64,000 bases of DNA from Ancylobacter gelatini (GTDB taxonomy: Bacteria; Pseudomonadota; Alphaproteobacteria; Rhizobiales; Xanthobacteraceae). The stretch's first letter is position 1, and each line of letters begins with the position of its first letter. This document shows, one piece after another, positions 1 through 10,735 of the stretch. The stretch covers positions 62,001 to 126,000 of the forward strand of contig NZ_JAKVIL010000012.1 of assembly GCF_022601675.1 (NCBI RefSeq), in the 5' to 3' direction. The notes under the pieces were generated by a model. It ran no database searches. It saw only the letters and a program-made list of their open reading frames with translations, and was not told the DNA's origin. The translations under genes and the position numbers were made by a program.

Positions 1-655
1 GGTCGGCCTTGCCGTTCAGGGCGGCGCCGGCGACGTCGATGTCGAAATCCGGCTCCAGGAAGATCTTCTTCACGTCGACGTTGAAGCCCCAGTGCTCGTC
101 GATCATGTAGTCGAAGCCGGCCTGCAGCGCGAAGCCCCAGGCGCCCTTGACGTCGATGTCGGTGGCGGCGCCTTTGGCGGACTGGTCGAAGAAGAAGGTG
201 TAGTTCACACCGGCGCCGACATAGGGCTTGAACGCGCCGAAATCGGTGAAGTGGTACTGCAGGGTCAGGGTCGGGGGCAGCAGCCACACCTCGCCGACCT
301 TGCCGAGCGCGTCGATCGTGCCGGCGCCGCTGATGTCGTGCGGCGTCACGGCGAGAATGAGTTCGGCCGCCCAGTTCTTGGTGAAGTAGTAGGTGATGTC
401 GAGTTCCGGCACCACGGCATCGGAATAATCGAGGTCCGAGCCCGGGATCTGGTCCACCGAGCCGCTATCGGTCGGCATGACGTAGAGCGCGCGGACGCGA
501 ATCTGCCAGGGGCTCTGCTCCTCGACCACCGGGATCACCGGCGCCTTGTAGACCGGCGTCGACACGTCGGCAGCGCCCGCCGCGTGAAGGCCGCCAGACG
601 TGGCGAGAGCCGCCACGGCGGCCAGGCTGGAAATCGCGAAACGATGCATCGACAT
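1..655 (-). CDS. ompW: OmpW family outer membrane protein (3' end beyond window)
   Basis: Reading leftwards from the ATG at 655, the frame is open to the window edge and gives about 218 residues without a stop, so the C-terminus is missing. The N-terminus is an export signal (MSMHRFAISSLAAVAAL followed by an Ala-rich stretch). After it come features of the OmpW eight-stranded barrel: PWQIRVRALYVMP, ELDITYYFTKNWAAELI, LPPTLTLQYHF and FKPYVGAGVNYTFFF. OmpW proteins form small hydrophobic channels in the outer membrane and are often controlled by oxygen. An AAAGGGG ribosome site lies about 7 bases before the ATG; a second ATG at 649 is possible. It is divergent from the glutamate dehydrogenase gene, with an FNR-like box between them. 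Confidence 0.9.
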   Translation of the reverse strand, partial: MSMHRFAISSLAAVAALATSGGLHAAGAADVSTPVYKAPVIPVVEEQSPWQIRVRALYVMPTDSGSVDQIPGSDLDYSDAVVPELDITYYFTKNWAAELILAVTPHDISGAGTIDALGKVGEVWLLPPTLTLQYHFTDFGAFKPYVGAGVNYTFFFDQSAKGAATDIDVKGAWGFALQAGFDYMIDEHWGFNVDVKKIFLEPDFDIDVAGAALNGKAD

Positions 656-981
656 GAAGCAACCCCTTTGAATCCCCCGGGCCGGATGCGTGTCATCGGG
701 CCGCCACGCATTCCTCGCGCCATCGACCTCACGCGGGATTGATCCACGTCAACGGCGTGCGCGTGCGCCGCGCCGTGTGACCATCCGGCAACAATCGCGC
801 GGGGCGTGTTGTCATTCGGCTGAGGGGTATAAGCTGCAACCATAGGCCCGGCCGATCCATGAAGGCCAAGAGGCTGCCGCCGTGTTCTGGCAGGCCGGAA
901 ACATGTCCGGCGCCGGGACCGGACGGCGCGAGTGATTCGAGCATGTTGCCGTCGGGGCATGCTCCAAGGGAGGTGCAGATC
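656..981. other. Divergent intergenic region between ompW and glutamate dehydrogenase
   Basis: About 326 bases lie between the two divergent start codons and must hold both promoters. The clearest element is an FNR/FixK-like palindrome at 739-752. An in-frame ATG for the dehydrogenase occurs at 859, but it would add 41 low-complexity residues and lacks a ribosome site as good as the one at 966-973, so I treat 859-981 as leader. No other gene is supported here. Confidence 0.5.
739..752 (-). promoter_or_regulatory. FNR/FixK-type box upstream of ompW
   Basis: The sequence TTGATCCACGTCAA matches the FNR consensus TTGAT-N4-ATCAA at all but one fixed position and fits the looser FixK/FnrL pattern TTGA-N6-TCAA. 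Its centre is about 90 bases upstream of the ompW ATG, leaving room for a class II site near -41 and a short leader. OmpW genes are known FNR targets in enterobacteria, so oxygen-dependent control of ompW is a reasonable inference. The dehydrogenase start is about 230 bases away and a less likely target. Confidence 0.6.
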
Positions 982-3900
982 ATGGGTGTCGAAGGTTTCC
1001 TCGCCAGCGAGGACGAACGCGTTGCGCGCCAGCTTGTCGAGCAGGCCGACCTGATCCTTCAGGCGGTGGACGACGAGGTTCCTGTGCAGTTCGCCAGCCG
1101 CCTGTTCGGGCGCGCGGTGGCCGAGGATGTGCGGCTCTACACGCCTCATGAACTGGTCGCGCTGGCGCGCCTCGCCTTCGACGACCTGAAGCAGCGCCGC
1201 CCCGGCGGCGCCGATATCCGCCTGCACCAGCCGGCCGCCGTCGAAGGCGGCGAGCGGCTGGCAAGCGTCACCGTGGTCGAGATCGTCAATGACGACATGC
1301 CGTTCCTGCTCGATTCGGTCACGGCGGCTCTGAACGCGCGCGGTCTCACCGCCTCGCTGGTGGTGCATCCGATTCTGGCCGTGGAGCGCGACGGGGACGG
1401 CGTGCTGCAGGGCGTCGCCGCGCCGGGCGAGAAGCTGGCGGGCCGGATGCGGCGCGAGAGCCTCATTCACATCCACGTCCCGCGCGTCGAGGACGCGGCG
1501 GAGCGCGACGCGCTGGTCGCCGAACTCGGGGCCGTGCTCGGGCAGGTGCGCTCGGCGGTCCATGCGTGGCAGCCGATGATGAAGGAAGTGGCCGCCGCCG
1601 TCACTGAACTTCGCGAGGCGCCCGCCACCGTGCCGCGCGAGGAGGTCGAGGAGGCCGTCGCCTTTCTGGAATGGCTGCTGGACGGCAATTTCACCTTTCT
1701 CGGCTCGCGCAATTACGACGTGGCGGAAGCTGCCGCCGGCCGCCCGAGCCTTGCCAGTTTCCGCCGCCGCATGACCGACGCGCTCGGCCTCTTGTCGGAT
1801 TCGGACATGCGGCTGTTCCGCCCGCCGGTCGATGACAGCGAGGCGGTGAGCGCCGACCTGACCCAGGTTCTCGCCGCGCCGAGCCCGCTCATCGTCACCA
1901 AGTCGCGCACGCTGTCGCTGGTGCACCGGCGGACCTGGATGGATGTGGTGGTGGTGAAGCGCTACGATTCCGAGGGCCGGGTGCGCGGCGGGCTGTGCAT
2001 TGCCGGCCTGTTCACCAACACCGCCTATGCCAGCTCGGTGTCGGACGTGCCGCTGCTGCGGCGCAAGGCGGCGGACGTGCTGGCCCGCGCCGGCTTCGAC
2101 GCCACCAGCCATTCCGGCCGGGCGCTGGTGAAGGTGCTGGAGAGCTATCCGCGCGACGACCTGTTCCAGATCGATCCCGCCTCGCTCTACCATTTCACGC
2201 TGGCGATCCTGCAACTCGACGAGCATCCGCGCGTGCGGGTGCTGGCCTGGCGCGAGCGCTTCGACCGCTTCGTCTCGGTGCTGGTCTTCGTGCCGCGCGA
2301 CCGCTATGGCAGCGAGGTGCGGCTGCGTATCGGCAACCTTCTGGCCGAGAGCTTCGGCGGAACGGTGATCAATTTCCGGCCGCTGTTCCTCGAAGGCCCG
2401 CTGACCCGCGTGCACTTCACCATCGAGCTGACCGGCGCGCGCGCCCCGGAACCGGGTCGCATCGAGCTGGAGGCCCGGGTCTCCCAGATCATCCAGACCT
2501 GGAACGACGCCTTTGCCGGCGCGCTGGCCGTGGTGTTCTCTCCCGAGATGACGGCGCGTCTGAAGGCGCGCTATGGCGAGGCGTTCCCGGCCGGTTACCA
2601 GGACAATTATTCCCCCGAGGCCGCGCTGGCCGATTTGCGCCTCGTCGAGAAGCTGAGCGAGGCCAATCCGGTCGCGATAGATTTCCACCGGCCCGCGCGT
2701 TGGAGCGGCCGCGACCGTGTGGCGCTCAAGGTGCTGAGCTACAACATGCCGCGCCTGCTCTCGGAGCGTGTGCCGCTGCTGGAGGCGATGGGCTTCGTGG
2801 TGGTGGACGAGCGCACCTTCACGCTGGAGCCCGCGGGGGGCGCGCCGACCTATGTGCACGACATGGTGCTGTCGCGCCGCGGTGGCGGGGAGATCGAGCT
2901 TGAGGCGCTGGAGACGCGCCTGCATGCCTGCCTGATGGCGGTGCTGCGCGGGCAGGCCGAGAGCGACGGTTTCAACGCGCTGGTGCTCAATGCCCGGCTC
3001 GGCTGGCGCGACATCGTGCTGCTGCGCACGCTGGCGCGCTATCTGCGCCAGATCGGCATCCCGTTCAGCCAGGACTATCTGTGGGAGACGCTGAACCGGC
3101 ATCCCGCCATCGTCGACCGTCTGGTCGCGCTGTTCCATGCCCGTTTCGACGAGGGGGCGGATGACGCCCGTGCGGCGCGCGAGGACGCGATTCGCGCCGA
3201 GATCGATACCGCGCTCGCCGAGGTGCAGAGCCTCGACGAGGACCGCATCCTGCGCCGCTTCGCCAATCTGATCGACGTCGCCCTGCGCACCAATTTCCAC
3301 CAGACCGGCGAGAGCGGGGCGCCGCCGGCGACGCTGGCGGTGAAGTTCGACAGCCGCCGGGTCGAGGGCCTGCCGCTACCGCGCCCGCTGTTCGAGATCT
3401 TCGTGCATTCCCCGCGCGTCGAAGGCATCCACCTGCGCTTCGGCCGGGTGGCGCGCGGCGGCCTGCGCTGGTCGGACCGGCCGCAGGATTTTCGCACCGA
3501 GGTGCTGGGCCTCGTCAAGGCACAGCAGGTGAAGAACGCGGTGATCGTGCCGGTGGGCGCCAAGGGCGGCTTCGTGCCCAAGCAGCTCCCGGCCAGCCCG
3601 CGCGAGGCGGTGCAGGCGGAAGGGACGGAAGCCTACAAGCTGTTCGTCTCCTCTCTGCTCGACCTCACTGACAATTACGAGGGGACGGACATCCTGCACC
3701 CCCCGCGCGTGGTGCGCCACGACGAGGACGACCCCTATCTCGTCGTCGCCGCCGACAAGGGCACCGCGACCTTCTCCGACACCGCCAACGCGCTGTCGCA
3801 GGCGCGCGGCTTCTGGCTGGGCGACGCCTTCGCCTCCGGTGGCTCGGTCGGCTACGACCACAAGGCGATGGGCATCACCGCGCGCGGCGCCTGGGAGGCG

Positions 3901-5847
3901 GTGCGCCGGCATTTCCGCGAGATGGACACCGATATCCGCGTCTCGCCCTTCACCGTCGCGGGCGTCGGCGACATGTCGGGCGACGTGTTCGGCAACGGCA
4001 TGCTGCTGGAGAACACCATCAAGCTGGTCGCGGCCTTCGACCACCGCGACATCTTCCTCGACCCGACGCCCGATCCCGTGGCCGCGCTCAAGGAGCGCCA
4101 GCGCCTGTTCGCGCTGCCTCGCTCGTCCTGGCAGGACTACGACAAGAGCCTGATCTCGGCCGGGGGCGGGGTGTTCTCGCGCGCGGCGAAATCCATCCCG
4201 CTGGCTCCGGCCGTGCGTGAGGCGCTGGGCTTCGACAAGGCCACCGCCTCGCCCGCCGAGGTGATGAGCGCCATCCTCAAGGCGCCCGTGGACCTGATCT
4301 GGTTCGGCGGCATCGGCACCTATATCCGCGCCTCCTCCGAGACCGATGCGCAGGCCGGCGACCGTGCCAATGACGCCATCCGCATCACCGGCGCGGATGT
4401 GCGCGCCAAGGTGATCGGCGAGGGCGCCAATCTCGGCGTGACCCAGCGCGGGCGCATCGAGGCCGCCCGGCGCGGCGTACGGCTCAACACCGACGCCATC
4501 GACAATTCCGCCGGCGTGAACACCTCCGACGTCGAGGTGAACATCAAGATCGCCATCGGCCCGGCCACGCGCGACGGCCGGCTCGACGACGAGGCACGCA
4601 AGGCGCTGCTCGGCTCGATGACCGACGAGGTGGCGGCGCTGGTGCTGCGCAACAACTACCTGCAGACGCTGGCGCTCTCGCTCGCGCAAAGTCAGGCGCT
4701 GGCCGAGCTCGGCTTCCACCAGCGGCTGATGCAGCAATTGGAGGCGCGCGGCCTGCTCGACCGCGCGGTCGAGTTCCTGCCGGGCGATGCGGAGCTGACC
4801 GAGCGGCGCGGGCGCGGGGAGGGGCTGACGCGGCCCGAACTCGCCGTGCTGCTGGCCTATGCCAAGCTGACCGCCCATTCCGACCTGCTCGACACCGACG
4901 TGCCGGACGATCCGTATCTGGCCGGCGAGTTGACCGCCTATTTCCCGCCCGAGCTGCGCGAGCGGCTGCCGGATGGCATCGAGGGGCACCGGCTGCGCCG
5001 CGACATCATCGCGACCCAGCTCTCCAACGCCATGATCAATCGCGGCGGCCCGGCCTTCGCGGCCCGGCTCGCCGACGAGACCGGTGCGGATATCGGCTCG
5101 ATTGCCAAGGCCTTCGCTGCCACCCGCGACGGCTTCGGCGTCGAGGCGCTGAGCGACGAGATCGACGCGCTGGACGGCACGGTGCCGGGCGCGGTGCAGC
5201 TCGACCTCTACGCGACCGTGCAGGAACTGCTGCGCGACCGCACCGTGTGGTTCCTGCGCAATGTCGATCTGCGCCAGAGCCTCGACGAGCTGGTCGCGCA
5301 TTATGCGTCCGGCATCGCCCCGGTGACGGAGGCGCTGACCGGCGTGGTGCGCGAACTGGTGCCGGAAGAGACCCGCGCGTTGCACGATGCCCGCATCGCC
5401 GGCTGGGTGCAGGCCGGCGTGCCGGAGCCGCTGGCCCGGCGCGTGGCGCGGCTGCCCTCGCTGGAGAACGCGACCGACATCGTGATGATCGCCGATCGCA
5501 CCAAGGCCGACCTCGTCGATGTCGCGGCGACCTTCTTCGCGGTGGGGCTGCATTTCCGGCTCGACCGGGTGCTGGGTGCGGCGCGCCATCTCTCGGTGCC
5601 GGATTATTACGACCGGCTCGCGCTCGACCGCGCTCTGGCGCAGTTCGAGGTCGGGGTGCGCCGGCTCACCGCCGAGGTGCTCGACGGCTATGGCTCCGGT
5701 GCCGAAGGGGTGGAGAAATGGGCGGCCGCGCGCGGCGCCGAGGTCGAGCGCGCCCGCAACGGCGTGCACGAGATCGCCGGCTCCGGGCTCTCGGTCTCCA
5801 AGCTCTCGGTGGCGGCCAGCCTGATCGGCGATCTGGTGAAGGGCTGA
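982..5847 (+). CDS. gdhZ: NAD-specific glutamate dehydrogenase, large (about 180 kDa) type
   Basis: The protein has 1,621 residues, close to the roughly 1,600 expected for the large bacterial NAD-GDH family (Streptomyces L_180, Caulobacter GdhZ). It converts glutamate to 2-oxoglutarate and ammonium with NAD in the cytoplasm, mainly for glutamate breakdown. The long N-terminal half carries ACT-like regulatory segments (for example NDDMPFLLDSVTAAL). The catalytic core lies in the third quarter: VARGGLRWSDRPQDFRTEVL, VIVPVGAKGGFVPK with the substrate-binding lysines, VAADKGTATFSDTAN, and KVIGEGANLGVTQRGR in the NAD domain. The start is ATG 982, chosen because AAGGGAGG sits 8 bases upstream. It converges with the cytochrome c gene, with a hairpin between. 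Confidence 0.95.
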   Translation: MGVEGFLASEDERVARQLVEQADLILQAVDDEVPVQFASRLFGRAVAEDVRLYTPHELVALARLAFDDLKQRRPGGADIRLHQPAAVEGGERLASVTVVEIVNDDMPFLLDSVTAALNARGLTASLVVHPILAVERDGDGVLQGVAAPGEKLAGRMRRESLIHIHVPRVEDAAERDALVAELGAVLGQVRSAVHAWQPMMKEVAAAVTELREAPATVPREEVEEAVAFLEWLLDGNFTFLGSRNYDVAEAAAGRPSLASFRRRMTDALGLLSDSDMRLFRPPVDDSEAVSADLTQVLAAPSPLIVTKSRTLSLVHRRTWMDVVVVKRYDSEGRVRGGLCIAGLFTNTAYASSVSDVPLLRRKAADVLARAGFDATSHSGRALVKVLESYPRDDLFQIDPASLYHFTLAILQLDEHPRVRVLAWRERFDRFVSVLVFVPRDRYGSEVRLRIGNLLAESFGGTVINFRPLFLEGPLTRVHFTIELTGARAPEPGRIELEARVSQIIQTWNDAFAGALAVVFSPEMTARLKARYGEAFPAGYQDNYSPEAALADLRLVEKLSEANPVAIDFHRPARWSGRDRVALKVLSYNMPRLLSERVPLLEAMGFVVVDERTFTLEPAGGAPTYVHDMVLSRRGGGEIELEALETRLHACLMAVLRGQAESDGFNALVLNARLGWRDIVLLRTLARYLRQIGIPFSQDYLWETLNRHPAIVDRLVALFHARFDEGADDARAAREDAIRAEIDTALAEVQSLDEDRILRRFANLIDVALRTNFHQTGESGAPPATLAVKFDSRRVEGLPLPRPLFEIFVHSPRVEGIHLRFGRVARGGLRWSDRPQDFRTEVLGLVKAQQVKNAVIVPVGAKGGFVPKQLPASPREAVQAEGTEAYKLFVSSLLDLTDNYEGTDILHPPRVVRHDEDDPYLVVAADKGTATFSDTANALSQARGFWLGDAFASGGSVGYDHKAMGITARGAWEAVRRHFREMDTDIRVSPFTVAGVGDMSGDVFGNGMLLENTIKLVAAFDHRDIFLDPTPDPVAALKERQRLFALPRSSWQDYDKSLISAGGGVFSRAAKSIPLAPAVREALGFDKATASPAEVMSAILKAPVDLIWFGGIGTYIRASSETDAQAGDRANDAIRITGADVRAKVIGEGANLGVTQRGRIEAARRGVRLNTDAIDNSAGVNTSDVEVNIKIAIGPATRDGRLDDEARKALLGSMTDEVAALVLRNNYLQTLALSLAQSQALAELGFHQRLMQQLEARGLLDRAVEFLPGDAELTERRGRGEGLTRPELAVLLAYAKLTAHSDLLDTDVPDDPYLAGELTAYFPPELRERLPDGIEGHRLRRDIIATQLSNAMINRGGPAFAARLADETGADIGSIAKAFAATRDGFGVEALSDEIDALDGTVPGAVQLDLYATVQELLRDRTVWFLRNVDLRQSLDELVAHYASGIAPVTEALTGVVRELVPEETRALHDARIAGWVQAGVPEPLARRVARLPSLENATDIVMIADRTKADLVDVAATFFAVGLHFRLDRVLGAARHLSVPDYYDRLALDRALAQFEVGVRRLTAEVLDGYGSGAEGVEKWAAARGAEVERARNGVHEIAGSGLSVSKLSVAASLIGDLVKG

Positions 5848-5852
5848 GGCGG

Positions 5853-5875
5853 GTGGCGGGCGTCAGGCCCGCCAC
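5853..5875. terminator. Hairpin between convergent dehydrogenase and cytochrome genes
   Basis: GTGGCGGGC and GCCCGCCAC form a perfect 9-base-pair stem with a 5-base loop, starting 6 bases after the dehydrogenase stop and ending 19 bases before the cytochrome stop. There is no T-run on either side, so it may be a weak bidirectional terminator or a 3'-end stabiliser. Confidence 0.5.
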
Positions 5876-5893
5876 TCCCTTCGCTCGGGCGCA

Positions 5894-6406
5894 TCAGCCC
5901 AGGCACTCATCCTCGGTCTTGCTGTAGCCGGCGGGCTTGGGCGCCACCTTCTGCGGCTGTCCGCGATCCAGCGCGCCGTCCGAGCGCGCGCGCAGATAGA
6001 CGAAGATGGCATCGATGAAGCACATCACGTTCGGGTCGTTGCCGAGCGCGGGCATGACCAGCTCCTGGCTGGCGCTGACGTTCTTCTTGCCGTTGGTTAC
6101 GACATCGAGGAACTGGCTGTAGCTCAGCGTCTTCAGCGCATCGACGAGCGAGGGGCCGAAGCTGGAGCCGAGCCCGTCCGGGCCGTGGCACTGCAGGCAG
6201 TTGGCACCGTAGCGCAGATAGCCGATCGACGTGTACCAGTCGACCGTGCCGTCCTTGTCGATCTTGAAGGTCGGGTTGCCCTGCGCGTCGCTATATTCGC
6301 CGTCGGACGAGCTGGCGGCGGCGGGGTCGCCGGTGCCGTCGGCCTGAAGCGGCGACGACACGACGAGAAGAAGGGCGGCAAGCGCCACCCCGGCCTTGAT
6401 GTTCAT
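5894..6406 (-). CDS. Periplasmic c-type cytochrome, methanol-metabolism-related four-cysteine family
   Basis: A 170-residue protein with a clear signal peptide (MNIKAGVALAALLLVVSS) and one heme motif CLQCH at residues 70-74; Met119 in LVMPALG is the likely axial ligand. Two further cysteines at 129 and 168 give the four-cysteine pattern I associate with the methanol-metabolism-related cytochrome c family, which accepts electrons from PQQ alcohol dehydrogenases. The family name is from memory and the role is inferred; no xoxF or mxaF gene is in the window. The start at 6406 has GGGAGG 5 bases upstream; an upstream in-frame start at 6460 lacks one. It lies before the arginase-family gene on the same strand in transcription terms, without overlap. 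Confidence 0.8.
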   Translation of the reverse strand: MNIKAGVALAALLLVVSSPLQADGTGDPAAASSSDGEYSDAQGNPTFKIDKDGTVDWYTSIGYLRYGANCLQCHGPDGLGSSFGPSLVDALKTLSYSQFLDVVTNGKKNVSASQELVMPALGNDPNVMCFIDAIFVYLRARSDGALDRGQPQKVAPKPAGYSKTEDECLG

Positions 6407-6487
6407 GCAAACCTCCCGGCGCCCCGACCTGTTGTTTTGTGTCGGATCGCCGGGGCGCAAGGATGCTCGCGCCGACAGGGGGGACGG

Positions 6488-7408
6488 TCAAGCGGGCTGT
6501 CCGCCTTGCCGGACGATGGCGCCGATGGCGTTAACGACGAGCCGCGCGGCGGTCAGCGCGGAGAGGTTGTCGATATCGGCGGGCGGGTACAGCTCCACGA
6601 GGTCGAAACCCGCGATCCGGCCACGCTTTCCGGCGCCGGCGATGAGGTCGATCGCCTGCGTGTAGGTGAGCCCGCCCGGCGTGCGGGACGCGACCGCCGG
6701 CATGATGCCGGGATCGAGGCCGTCGCAGTCGAGCGTGATCACCACCCGCGCGCCCTCGGGGATATGGCGCAGCGCGGCCTCGACGCCATGGGCATGAACC
6801 TCGCGGGCGGTGACGAAGCGGCTGCCATAGCGCCGCGCCGCCTCGATCTCCTCAACCCGCGCACTGCCGACGCTGCGCAGGCCGACCTGCACCATGCCGG
6901 CGACATGGCCCATTTCGCTGGCTCGGCGCATCGGGCTGGAAAAGCCCAGCCGCTCGCCATAGCGCTCGTCGCGCCAGTCGATATGGGCGTCGATCTGCAG
7001 AATCCAGATCGGGCCATGGCCGGCGAAGGCGGCAAGGAAGGGGATCGGCACGGAATCGTCACCGCCGATCAGGATCGGCACCGCACCCAAGGCGAGAATG
7101 TCGCGGGTCGTCGCCTCGATCCGTGCCCGGTTGCCCGGATTGTCGTCCGGCGCGGTCGGGATGTTGCCGCTGTCGATACAGGAAATCGGTCCGCCATCGA
7201 AGAGCGGGCCGCCGAGGTCGAAATCCCAGTGCGCGACCAGCGCTGCATCCTCGAAGCTGGCGGCGCGGATCTCATCCGCGGCCCGCGCATAGCCGTGGCT
7301 GTCCTTGCCGGGATAGGTGGTGCCATGACCGGCACCGATGATCACGGCGCGGGGACGCTGTTCCCCGGCGAGGCGCTCGGGCAGGCCGAGAAAGGAAGGC
7401 TGGGTCAT
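6488..7408 (-). CDS. Arginase/agmatinase family (ureohydrolase) enzyme with altered metal ligand
   Basis: This 306-residue protein has the ureohydrolase signatures: GGDDS at 115-119, DAHID at 140-144 and DCDGLDP at 227-233. The family hydrolyses guanidino groups (arginine, agmatine, guanidinobutyrate) to urea with a two-manganese centre. The first motif normally reads GGDHS; here Asp118 replaces the metal-binding His. Other ligands are intact, so it is probably an enzyme with altered metal use or substrate, not a proven agmatinase. A longer reading from 7489 would translate through a GC-rich palindromic repeat (7428-7450) and is rejected; ATG 7408 is used although its ribosome site is weak. 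It is the next gene downstream of acs on the minus strand. Confidence 0.85.
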   Translation of the reverse strand: MTQPSFLGLPERLAGEQRPRAVIIGAGHGTTYPGKDSHGYARAADEIRAASFEDAALVAHWDFDLGGPLFDGGPISCIDSGNIPTAPDDNPGNRARIEATTRDILALGAVPILIGGDDSVPIPFLAAFAGHGPIWILQIDAHIDWRDERYGERLGFSSPMRRASEMGHVAGMVQVGLRSVGSARVEEIEAARRYGSRFVTAREVHAHGVEAALRHIPEGARVVITLDCDGLDPGIMPAVASRTPGGLTYTQAIDLIAGAGKRGRIAGFDLVELYPPADIDNLSALTAARLVVNAIGAIVRQGGQPA

Positions 7409-7427
7409 GTCGCGGTGGCAGGTTTCG

Positions 7428-7450
7428 CCTTCTCCCCGAGGGGGAGAAGG
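7428..7450. repeat. GC-rich intergenic palindrome, copy 1
   Basis: CCTTCTCCCC and GGGGAGAAGG are perfect 10-base arms around GAG. Related palindromes occur at 19741-19761 and about 44138-44154, always in intergenic DNA, and the flanks share GAGGGG-type text. This fits the short dispersed palindromes common in rhizobial genomes. It sits 20 bases upstream of the arginase-family start. Confidence 0.65.
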
Positions 7451-7528
7451 GTGAGGTGAGGGGCCTCGAAAGGGTAAGGACCCCGCCAACGCGCCGCAAT
7501 GCCCCTCTCATCGTCCGTGGGCGTGCCA

Positions 7529-7551
7529 GGCCGGAGCCGCCGGCTCCGGCC
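7529..7551 (-). terminator. Hairpin downstream of acs
   Basis: GGCCGGAGCC and GGCTCCGGCC form a perfect 10-base-pair stem with a 3-base loop, 8 bases past the acs stop codon. There is no T-run, so it could be a weak terminator or an mRNA-end structure. Confidence 0.5.
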
Positions 7552-7559
7552 GCAGCACC

Positions 7560-9521
<1,962 letters not shown>

Positions 9522-9639
9522 TGGCGTTCTTCCCTTCACGCTGGCGCCATCGCGCCTTTTTGCTTCTGTCAAATTATGGGCAGGTGCTCGCGTGCCGACA
9601 AGCGCGCCGCCGCGAGACTTTGGTCGTTAGGCAAAATGC

Positions 9640-10311
9640 TTACGACGAGCGGCCAAGGATGCGCGGCCGCCAAACCGCCGTGCGCTTGATCTCGCAATCC
9701 TCCAGCTCGCGCGAGACCGGAACGCCATATTCGGCGATCTTTTCCAGCGCGTCGCGCGGCAGGTAGGAGCGGCCGGGATCGCCGACCAGCACCCGCGCGC
9801 CACGTGCCGACAGCGCGAACAGCCAGGCGAAGACCCGTGCGCTGAGGTCGCGCTCATAGGCGATGTCGCCGGCCAGCACGACGTCCCAGCCGCCATCGCT
9901 GCCGATGAGGTCGGCGCCGTTCGGCGTGATGTCGCTGACGCCGTTGAGCTGTGCGTTGAGCGCGATGGCGGCCTGCGCGAACCGGTCGATATCCGCCGCC
10001 TCGACCGATGCCGCGCCGGCCTTCATCGCGGCGATGGCAACGAGGCCGGAGCCCGCGGCAAAATCCAGCACGCGCGCGCCGCGTACCGTTTCCGGCTTGT
10101 CGAGCACATGGCGGGAAAGCGCCTGCCCGCCGGCCCAGGCGAAGGCCCAGAACGGGGGCGGCAGGCCGATCTCGCCGAGTTCCTCCTCGGTGCGCTGCCA
10201 GATCGGCACCGCCTCGCTGGCGAGATGCAGCGTGATCTCCGGCACCAGCGGCACGGGCAGCGGCCGGGTCTCGGCGCGAATGAAGGCGAGCGGGTCCTGG
10301 ATCGCGCTCAC
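9640..10311 (-). CDS. Class I SAM-dependent methyltransferase (L11 methyltransferase-like)
   Basis: A 223-residue protein with the Rossmann SAM site VLDFAAGSGLVAIAA, an acidic loop VEAADIDRFA and motif WDVVLAGDIAYE. This resembles the small methyltransferases annotated as nicotinamide N-methylase-like or L11 methyltransferase-like; the substrate cannot be named. The start is GTG 10311, which overlaps the TGA of the EVE-domain gene in a GTGA junction, showing translational coupling. It is the last gene of the tsaD-gpsA-EVE operon, and ends 118 bases before the acs start on the same strand. Confidence 0.85.
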   Translation of the reverse strand: MSAIQDPLAFIRAETRPLPVPLVPEITLHLASEAVPIWQRTEEELGEIGLPPPFWAFAWAGGQALSRHVLDKPETVRGARVLDFAAGSGLVAIAAMKAGAASVEAADIDRFAQAAIALNAQLNGVSDITPNGADLIGSDGGWDVVLAGDIAYERDLSARVFAWLFALSARGARVLVGDPGRSYLPRDALEKIAEYGVPVSRELEDCEIKRTAVWRPRILGRSS

Positions 10312-10733
10312 CGGGCCGCGCCGACGCGGGACATTTCCAGCACGATCGCCCATTCCTCGTCCGTCACCGGCTGCACCGAGAGGCGCGAGAACTTCATCAG
10401 CGCCATTTCCGACAGGCGCGGCTCGGCCTTGACGGCGGCGAGCGTGACCGGGTTCGGCAGCGCCTCCACCGCCTTGATGTCGACCATGACGAACTTGCCG
10501 GTCGGGTCGGAGGGGTCGGGATACGCCTCGCGGATCACCTCGACGATGCCGACGATCTCCTTGCCCTCGTTGGAGTGGTAGAAGAAACCGCGATCGCCGG
10601 TCTTCATCGCCAGAAGCTGCTGCTTGGCGAGGTGGTTGCGCACGCCGTCCCAATGCGTGCCCTTGGCGCCGGCGGCGACCTGCTGGTCCCACGACCATTT
10701 GAAGGGTTCGGACTTGTAGAGCCAGTGGGCCAT
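10308..10733 (-). CDS. EVE-domain protein (THYN1-like)
   Basis: A 141-residue single-domain protein beginning MAHWLYKSEPFKWSWDQ and containing WDGVRNHLAKQQL, GDRGFFYHSNEGKEIVGI and YPDPSD, which are hallmarks of the EVE domain. EVE belongs to the PUA/YTH-like fold, and related domains bind modified bases in DNA or RNA. Its exact ligand in bacteria is not settled. The start is 2 bases after the gpsA stop and the end overlaps the methyltransferase start, so it is clearly in the operon. The pairing with tsaD, which modifies tRNA, is suggestive but not proof of an RNA role. Confidence 0.9.
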   Translation of the reverse strand: MAHWLYKSEPFKWSWDQQVAAGAKGTHWDGVRNHLAKQQLLAMKTGDRGFFYHSNEGKEIVGIVEVIREAYPDPSDPTGKFVMVDIKAVEALPNPVTLAAVKAEPRLSEMALMKFSRLSVQPVTDEEWAIVLEMSRVGAAR

Positions 10734-10735
10734 GG

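Noticed and set aside
535-3300. Very long open frame on the minus strand across the start of the glutamate dehydrogenase gene
   Set aside because: It is a shadow caused by high GC content. Its translation is rich in Arg, His and Gln with no domain, while the plus strand encodes an intact known enzyme.
3376-5769. Second long minus-strand frame inside the dehydrogenase gene
   Set aside because: Same GC-driven shadow; low-complexity His/Arg/Gly composition and no ribosome site.
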